From Microbacterium sp. CBA3102 (GTDB taxonomy: Bacteria; Actinomycetota; Actinomycetes; Actinomycetales; Microbacteriaceae), in assembly GCF_007954505.1 (NCBI RefSeq), contig NZ_CP042412.1:1860001-1924000 (forward strand): 64,000 nt of DNA, in the 5' to 3' direction. Shown here one piece after another: positions 58,888 through 64,000 of the stretch; the first letter of the stretch is position 1, and every line of letters begins with the position of its first letter. Under the pieces are notes generated by a model. It had not been told where the DNA came from. It saw only the letters and a list, made by a program, of their open reading frames with translations, and did no database searches. A program made the translations under genes and the position numbers.

Positions 58888-60273
58888 GTGACCACCAGTC
58901 AGCCGAACGTCCGGACCGCGCGATTGTGGGCGCCGATCCGCTGGATCGCCGACTTCCCCCGTCGTTCGCCGGCCCGTGCGTCGATCGCGGTGTTCGTGCT
59001 CGCGGCGGTGCTCTTCACCGCGCTGTTGCGCCTGCCGTTCGCCGCGGCGGACGGTGTCGCCGCGCCGTGGGAGGATGCGACGTTCACCGCGTCGTCCGCC
59101 GTGACCGTGACGGGGCTGACCTCCGTCGACACCGGGACGTCCTGGTCGCTGTTCGGGCACATCGTGATCCTGCTCGCCATCCAGACCGGCGGGCTCGGCA
59201 TCGTGACCGTCGCGCTGCTGCTCACCCAGGCCGTCACGCGCAGGCTGGGGCTCGGCGGACGCGTCTTCGCCCAGCAGGTGATGGGGGCGACGCCCCTGGG
59301 CGACGTCAAGCGGCTCCTCAAGATCGTCGTGCTGACCACGTTCATCATCGAGGGTGCGCTCTGCGCGCTGTTGCTGCCGGCGTTCATCGTCGAGGACGGC
59401 TGGGTGCGAGGCCCGTGGCACGCCCTGTTCTACAGCATCTCGGCCTTCAACAACGCCGGGTTCGTCCTCGATCCCGGCGGTCTCGCGGTCTACAGCCACA
59501 ACGTCTGGATCATGGGGGTGCTCATGGTCGGCGTGATCGCGGGCAGCCTGGGATTCCCGGTGTACCTCGCCGTCATCGCTCATCTCTGGGGGCGCGGACG
59601 GTGGTCGCTGCACACCAAGCTGACCGTCACGACAACCCTCGTGCTGTTCCTGGTCGGCGCGGTCAGCTGGGGGGCGAGCGAGTGGAACAACGCCGCGACC
59701 ATCGGCACCCTGAATCCGCTCGATCGGATCCTCCATGCGCTGTTCGCGTCGACGATGATGCGCTCCGGGGGCTTCGCGATCGTGGATACGGAGCAGTCCA
59801 CCTCGACGACCCTCCTTCTCACGGACGCGCTCATGTTCGTCGGCGGCGGTTCGATCTCGACCGCCGGGGGTATCAAGGTCACCACGCTCGCCGTGCTGTT
59901 CCTCGCCATCGTCGCCGAGGCCCGAGGCACCAGGGACATCGCGATCTTCGAAAGACGACTCCCCGAGAGCGTTCTCCGTGTCGCGATCTCCGTCACCTTC
60001 CTCGGGGCGTCCCTCGTCCTCGCGGGGACGGTGCTCCTCACCCTCACGAACAAGGCGCCGCTCGACCACATCCTGTTCGAGGTCATCTCCGCGTTCGCGA
60101 CCTGCGGGCTCTCGGTCGGACTGTCCGCCGACCTCGACCCCTTCGGCAAGTTCGTCCTGTCCGCACTCATGCTCGCGGGACGAGTGGGCCCCATCGGTCT
60201 CGCCGCCGCCCTCGCCGTGCGACAGCGCACCGAGCACTTCACCTATCCCACCGACCGTCCGATCCTCGGGTAG
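58888..60273 (+). CDS. TrkH-family potassium uptake protein
   Basis: 461 residues with four pore loops carrying the selectivity glycines (VTVTGLTSV, SAFNNAGFV, MMRSGGFAI, SAFATCGLSVG) and paired helices as in TrkH/KtrB. GTG 58888 has AAGGAG at good spacing; the preceding in-frame GTG is closer to it. The regulatory RCK partner (TrkA/KtrA), commonly adjacent, is not here. Confidence 0.92.
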   Translation: MTTSQPNVRTARLWAPIRWIADFPRRSPARASIAVFVLAAVLFTALLRLPFAAADGVAAPWEDATFTASSAVTVTGLTSVDTGTSWSLFGHIVILLAIQTGGLGIVTVALLLTQAVTRRLGLGGRVFAQQVMGATPLGDVKRLLKIVVLTTFIIEGALCALLLPAFIVEDGWVRGPWHALFYSISAFNNAGFVLDPGGLAVYSHNVWIMGVLMVGVIAGSLGFPVYLAVIAHLWGRGRWSLHTKLTVTTTLVLFLVGAVSWGASEWNNAATIGTLNPLDRILHALFASTMMRSGGFAIVDTEQSTSTTLLLTDALMFVGGGSISTAGGIKVTTLAVLFLAIVAEARGTRDIAIFERRLPESVLRVAISVTFLGASLVLAGTVLLTLTNKAPLDHILFEVISAFATCGLSVGLSADLDPFGKFVLSALMLAGRVGPIGLAAALAVRQRTEHFTYPTDRPILG

Positions 60274-60400
60274 TCGCCGACACGCCTGAGCGCGATGAGG
60301 CGTCCGATGCATCCGGCCTAGACTTCCGTGCAAGCCCGCAGATCGGGCCGGAGAGCCGGGAAGCCTGGTCGGCACCACTCTTCGACGACCGGAAGACCTG

Positions 60401-60886
60401 ATGCACACCACGATCGCGTACAGGGGCGACATCGCAGACGCCCATCCCTCGCCGTCCGCCGCGCCCGAGGTGACCGATGCGCGCTGTCTCGTGTGGTCGA
60501 TCGACCTGACCGGCGTCGAACGCCGTCGCGAGGCGGGACGCCTGCTGCGTGCGGGGGCGGCCGAGGCGCTCGCGGCCAGCGGCGCGTACGGAGACCTGAG
60601 GCACCTCGTCCTCACCTATCACGGTCCCGACGCGAGGCGCCGATCACTGCGCTTCACCGCTCGGGGTATCGCGCGGCGGCTGCACAGCGAGCTCGAACGA
60701 ACGCGGGGGCGCTACGTCGACGTCGTCGTCATCGACCTGTCAGGGGTCGATCGTCGCGGGCTGCTCGCGCAGCGCGTCGACGAGCTCGCGAGCACCGGCC
60801 GAGGCATCGTCGGGTACGCCGCCATCCCCTTGGAGGACCTGCGCGGCGAGAGCATCCGCGACACCTGCACGCGCGACGTCATCTAG
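60401..60886 (+). CDS. Hypothetical protein downstream of trkH
   Basis: 161 residues, soluble, Arg-rich, with alternating strands and helices (CLVWSIDLTGVERR, YVDVVVIDLSGVDRR form a repeated D-L-(T/S)-G-V-(E/D)-R-R motif). The internal repeat suggests two related halves. I recognise no family. It ends over the 3' end of the converging merR gene. Confidence 0.6.
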   Translation: MHTTIAYRGDIADAHPSPSAAPEVTDARCLVWSIDLTGVERRREAGRLLRAGAAEALAASGAYGDLRHLVLTYHGPDARRRSLRFTARGIARRLHSELERTRGRYVDVVVIDLSGVDRRGLLAQRVDELASTGRGIVGYAAIPLEDLRGESIRDTCTRDVI

Positions 60887-61283
60887 CGGAGCGCGGCAGG
60901 CTCTCGGCCGCCGAGAACTGCGCGAGCTGGGCGAGGAATTCGTCCGCCATCCCCACCTGGTTCGCGAGGCGTTCGCGCCGGGCTGTCGCTTCCTGGCGAA
61001 GCGCGCTGAGCCGTTCCTGGAGATCTTCGCTGTCCGGCTCGTCGGCGAGGGCGTCGACCACGTCCAGGACCGCCCGCATCTCATCCAGCGTGTAGCCGAG
61101 CGGCTTCATCCGTCGGACGATCATGAGGCGGCCGACGTCTTTCGGGGTGTAGAGCCGGAAGCCGCCGTCCGTGCGGCCGGTCGGGGTCACCAGCCCGACA
61201 TCCTCGTAGTGACGGAGGGTGCGGAAGGACAACGACGTCTGGTCGGCGACCTCGCCGATGCGCATCGTCTCTTCGTGCTCCAC
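60879..61283 (-). CDS. MerR-family transcriptional regulator
   Basis: 134 residues: N-terminal winged helix (MRIGEVADQTSLSFRTLRHYEDVGLV ... core SLSFRTLRHYEDVGLV) and the coiled-coil dimer helix, without a metal-binding Cys cluster. GTG 61283 has AAAGGA upstream. It is divergent from the SulP transporter, which it may control. Confidence 0.88.
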   Translation of the reverse strand: MEHEETMRIGEVADQTSLSFRTLRHYEDVGLVTPTGRTDGGFRLYTPKDVGRLMIVRRMKPLGYTLDEMRAVLDVVDALADEPDSEDLQERLSALRQEATARRERLANQVGMADEFLAQLAQFSAAESLPRSAR

Positions 61284-61317
61284 AGATCGGCGTCCTTTCC
61301 CTGACTCGACAGCAAAC

Positions 61318-61334
61318 CTCACGTTACGTTAGAG
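61318..61334. promoter_or_regulatory. Possible MerR operator
   Basis: CTCACGTTACGTTAGAG in the divergent merR-sulP region has CTC...GAG ends and an ACGTTACGTT core, similar in style to MerR operators. Symmetry is imperfect and the promoter boxes are not clear. Confidence 0.35.
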
Positions 61335-61447
61335 TCTGCGTGCGCGCATTTCTGCGCATCCCCCATTCTTCCGTGCCGAGCTCCGTGGCGCATGCGCACG
61401 GTCCGTGCGCGCCGTCCGCTCCTTCGCAAGCCCCTCCAGGAGAGCAC

Positions 61448-62971
61448 ATGACTGCTGTCGTCCCCGCCCCGGAACGCCCGTCTCGCTACCGCATCGAACC
61501 CACCGTCATGCAGGCGCTGCGGAACCCGCGTCTGCTCACCCGTGAGGTCCTCGCCGGGCTCGTCGTGGCCCTCGCGCTGATCCCCGAGGCGATCGCCTTC
61601 TCGATCATCGCCGGGGTCGACCCCCGGGTCGGCCTCTTCTCCTCGTTCGTGATGGCCGTCGCGATCTCGTTCCTCGGCGGACGCCCCGCGATGATCACGG
61701 CGGCCACGGGGGCCGTCGCCCTGGTGATCGCGCCGGTCGCGCGGGAGTACGGGATGGACTACTTCATCGCCACCGTGCTCCTCGGCGGAGTCATCCAGAT
61801 CGGCCTCGCCCTGCTCGGCGTCGCCAAGCTCATGCGATTCATCCCCCGCTCCGTGATGGTGGGCTTCGTGAACGCGCTGGCGATCCTGATCTTCACCGCG
61901 CAGCTGCCCCAGCTCTGGGACGTGCCGTGGCTGGTGTATCCCCTCGTCGCCGTGGGCCTCGCCATCCTGTTCCTCATGCCGCGCATCACCAAGGTCGTGC
62001 CGGCCCCGCTGGTCACGATCGTGCTGCTCACGGGCGCCGTCGTCGTGTTCGGGTGGACCGTGCCGAACGTGGGGGATCAGGGCGAGCTTCCCCAGAGCCT
62101 GCCCGAGCTGTTCATCCCGAACGTCCCCTTCACCCTCGAAACGCTCGGGATCATCGGCCCGTTCGCTCTCGCGATGGCGGCCGTCGGCCTGCTCGAGACG
62201 CTCATGACCGCCAAGCTGGTCGACGACATCACGGACACCCACTCGCGCAAGACCCGTGAAGCCTGGGGGCTGGGCGTCGCGAACGTGCTCTCCGGAGCCT
62301 TCGGCGGGATGGGCGGATGCGCCATGATCGGCCAGACCATGATCAACGTGAAGGCGTCCGGTGCGCGCACGCGCATCTCGACGTTCCTCGCCGGTGTCTT
62401 CCTGCTCATCCTCGTGCTCGCACTCGGCGACGTGGTGGCGGTGATCCCGATGGCGGCCCTCGTCGCCGTGATGATCCTCGTCTCGATCTCGACCTTCGAC
62501 TGGCACAGCATCCGCCCGTCGACGCTGCGCCGCATGCCGAAGAGCGAGACCGCGGTCATGGTGATCACCGTCGCCGCGACCGTCTGGACCCACAACCTCG
62601 CGATCGGTGTCGTCCTCGGAGTGCTCACGGCGATGATCATGTTCGCCCGGCGGGTTGCGCACTTCGTCACGGTGACCCGCACCGTCGCCCCGTCGGAGTC
62701 GGGGGACATCGCGCACTACGAGGTCGTCGGGGAGCTGTTCTTCGCCTCGAGCAACGACCTCACGACCCAGTTCGAGTACGCGGACGACCCCGAGCACGTG
62801 GTCATCGACATGACGCGCTCACACATCTGGGACGCCTCGACGGTGGCTGCGCTCGACGCGGTGGCCACGAAGTACGAGCGTCTCGGGAAGACGGCCACCA
62901 TCCAGGGGCTCAACGACACCGCAGCAGCGTTCCGTCGCCGTCTGAGCGGGAACCTCGGCGCCGGGCACTGA
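61448..62971 (+). CDS. SulP family inorganic anion transporter with STAS domain
   Basis: 507 residues: a 14-helix SulP membrane domain (ALALIPEAIAFSIIAGVDP, GAVALVIAP) and a C-terminal STAS domain (about 415-500, VVIDMTRSHIWDASTVAALD). SulP proteins carry sulfate, bicarbonate or dicarboxylates; some have carbonic anhydrase partners, none here. ATG 61448 follows AGGAG. Confidence 0.92.
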   Translation: MTAVVPAPERPSRYRIEPTVMQALRNPRLLTREVLAGLVVALALIPEAIAFSIIAGVDPRVGLFSSFVMAVAISFLGGRPAMITAATGAVALVIAPVAREYGMDYFIATVLLGGVIQIGLALLGVAKLMRFIPRSVMVGFVNALAILIFTAQLPQLWDVPWLVYPLVAVGLAILFLMPRITKVVPAPLVTIVLLTGAVVVFGWTVPNVGDQGELPQSLPELFIPNVPFTLETLGIIGPFALAMAAVGLLETLMTAKLVDDITDTHSRKTREAWGLGVANVLSGAFGGMGGCAMIGQTMINVKASGARTRISTFLAGVFLLILVLALGDVVAVIPMAALVAVMILVSISTFDWHSIRPSTLRRMPKSETAVMVITVAATVWTHNLAIGVVLGVLTAMIMFARRVAHFVTVTRTVAPSESGDIAHYEVVGELFFASSNDLTTQFEYADDPEHVVIDMTRSHIWDASTVAALDAVATKYERLGKTATIQGLNDTAAAFRRRLSGNLGAGH

Positions 62972-63003
62972 GCAGGGGCGTCCCCTATCCGGCCTTCCGC
63001 CCC

Positions 63004-64000
63004 TCAGCGCCGACGAGCCCGGGGCAGGTCGATCGGACCCGTCACCGACAGCTCGTTCTCCCAGACCTCGATCCCGCGCACCCCGGGCAGTCGCGCCTGG
63101 GTGAAGACGGGATCCAGTCCCTCTCGTCGTTGCTGCGTGTAGTCCTTCAGGAGCTTGAAGGCGACGCCGGAGAGCAGAGCGATCGCGATGAGGTTCACGA
63201 TCGCCATGAAGCCCATCGCGCCGTCGGCGAAGTTCCAGACGACGTCGGCCGAGACGAGCGCACCGGCGAACACCGCGGCGATCGCGAAGAGACGGTAGCC
63301 GAGCAGCACACCGCGGTTCGAGGTGATGAACTCGATGTTGGTCTGTCCGTAGTAGTAGTTGCCGAGGATCGAACTGAACGCGAGCAGAAAGATGATCACG
63401 ATCAGCAGGATGTTCGACCAGCTCCCGAGGGCGCCGACGATCGCCCCCTGCGTCAAGTCGATGCCGCGCTCCGCGTTCGCGAGGTCGGGGACCGAGACGA
63501 GGATGATGAACGCGGTGATCGAGCACACGAGGAACGTGTCGAAGTAGACGCCGAGCGTCTGCACGAGGCCCTGCTTGACGGGGTGCGTCACGGCGGCGCT
63601 CGCGCCGGCGTTCGGCGCGGAGCCGAGGCCGGCCTCGTTGGAGAACATCCCGCGCTTGACGCCGGTGAGGATGATGTAGCCGAGGGCTGCTCCGACGATC
63701 TCGTTCGGCCCGAAGGCCTGGGTGAAGATCAGGGAGAAGACCTCGGGGAGCCGCTCGATGTGCATCGCCACGATCACCAGTCCGAGCAGCAGGTACAGCA
63801 GCGCCATGACCGGCACGAGCGTCTGGGTGACCGACGCGATCCGGCGCACGCCACCGAAGATGACCAGACCCATCAGCAGCGCGAGTGCCGCGCCGATGAC
63901 GACGGGCAGCCAGGCGGCGGATTCGTCGCCGAAGCTCCCCGAGATGGTCGCCTTGATGGTGTTCGCCTGCAAGGAGCTGAAGGCGATGGGGAAGCAGATG
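63004..64000 (-). CDS. Alanine/glycine:cation symporter (AGCS), C-terminal part
   Basis: The frame is open to the window edge (reads in ICFPIAFSSLQANT), giving 331 residues of the C-terminal two thirds. About seven membrane helices and the AGCS segment GVKRGMFSNEAGLGSAPNA are present. AGCS proteins import alanine or glycine with Na+. The 5' end lies outside. Confidence 0.92.
   Translation of the reverse strand, partial: ICFPIAFSSLQANTIKATISGSFGDESAAWLPVVIGAALALLMGLVIFGGVRRIASVTQTLVPVMALLYLLLGLVIVAMHIERLPEVFSLIFTQAFGPNEIVGAALGYIILTGVKRGMFSNEAGLGSAPNAGASAAVTHPVKQGLVQTLGVYFDTFLVCSITAFIILVSVPDLANAERGIDLTQGAIVGALGSWSNILLIVIIFLLAFSSILGNYYYGQTNIEFITSNRGVLLGYRLFAIAAVFAGALVSADVVWNFADGAMGFMAIVNLIAIALLSGVAFKLLKDYTQQRREGLDPVFTQARLPGVRGIEVWENELSVTGPIDLPRARRR

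Noticed and set aside
1..64000. CRISPR array, transposase, integrase or prophage genes
   Set aside because: No regularly spaced repeats and no recognisable transposase, integrase, capsid or terminase in any frame.

Overview
The sequence looks like a chromosomal stretch of a high-GC Gram-positive bacterium, most likely Microbacteriaceae (Microbacterium-like). The signs are very high G+C with GTG/TTG starts, dense ATGA/GTGA overlaps, many probable leaderless transcripts, an actinobacterial truA-...-rplM-rpsI-glmM-...-coaA-glmS-acpS-alr-tsaE backbone, Asp23/CsbD stress genes and a Gram-positive flagellar export set. I see no insertion sequence, prophage or CRISPR array.

Layout. 1-11.3 kb: the end of an unknown gene, a bile-acid-type symporter, an autoregulated LacI / ABC sugar importer / GH32-like glycosidase operon, an FBP-type zinc protein, an enoyl-CoA hydratase, a membrane protein with an inositol-monophosphatase-like enzyme, and an M23 peptidase. 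11.4-12.4 kb: two tRNAs (Thr-GGT, Met-CAT), a RhaM-like mutarotase and a small unknown gene. 12.5-16.6 kb: a compact envelope-stress locus with six Asp23-like proteins, CsbD and an ECF sigma factor whose overlapping partner looks like an anti-sigma/Asp23 fusion. 16.7-19.7 kb: a redox-type HxlR/quinone-reductase pair and an APC permease.

19.8-37.8 kb is the housekeeping backbone. Between truA and rplM, where mycobacteria keep ESX-4, lies an antisense cassette of WXG/LXG-like and membrane proteins next to a WXG100 gene remnant, with no secretion machinery. Behind glmM come glycosyltransferases, GtrA, and a nucleotide-sugar dehydratase that stops abruptly where it collides tail-to-tail with an equally truncated vanZ. 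This looks like a deletion scar. Ppx/GppA, coaA, glmS, acpS, alr and tsaE follow.

37.8-50.9 kb: a two-component system and a degenerate GGDEF membrane protein converge on a flagellar block (flbD-motA-motB | fliM-fliN-fliO-fliP-fliQ-fliR-flhB-flhA-csrA) driven by two matching sigma-28-like promoters. 51-64 kb is accessory: arsR with a divergent Cys-tailed flavoprotein, two ABC exporters arranged in mirror image around divergent self-regulated TetR genes, NhaA, TrkH, a small unknown, a MerR/SulP pair and the 3' part of an AGCS symporter.
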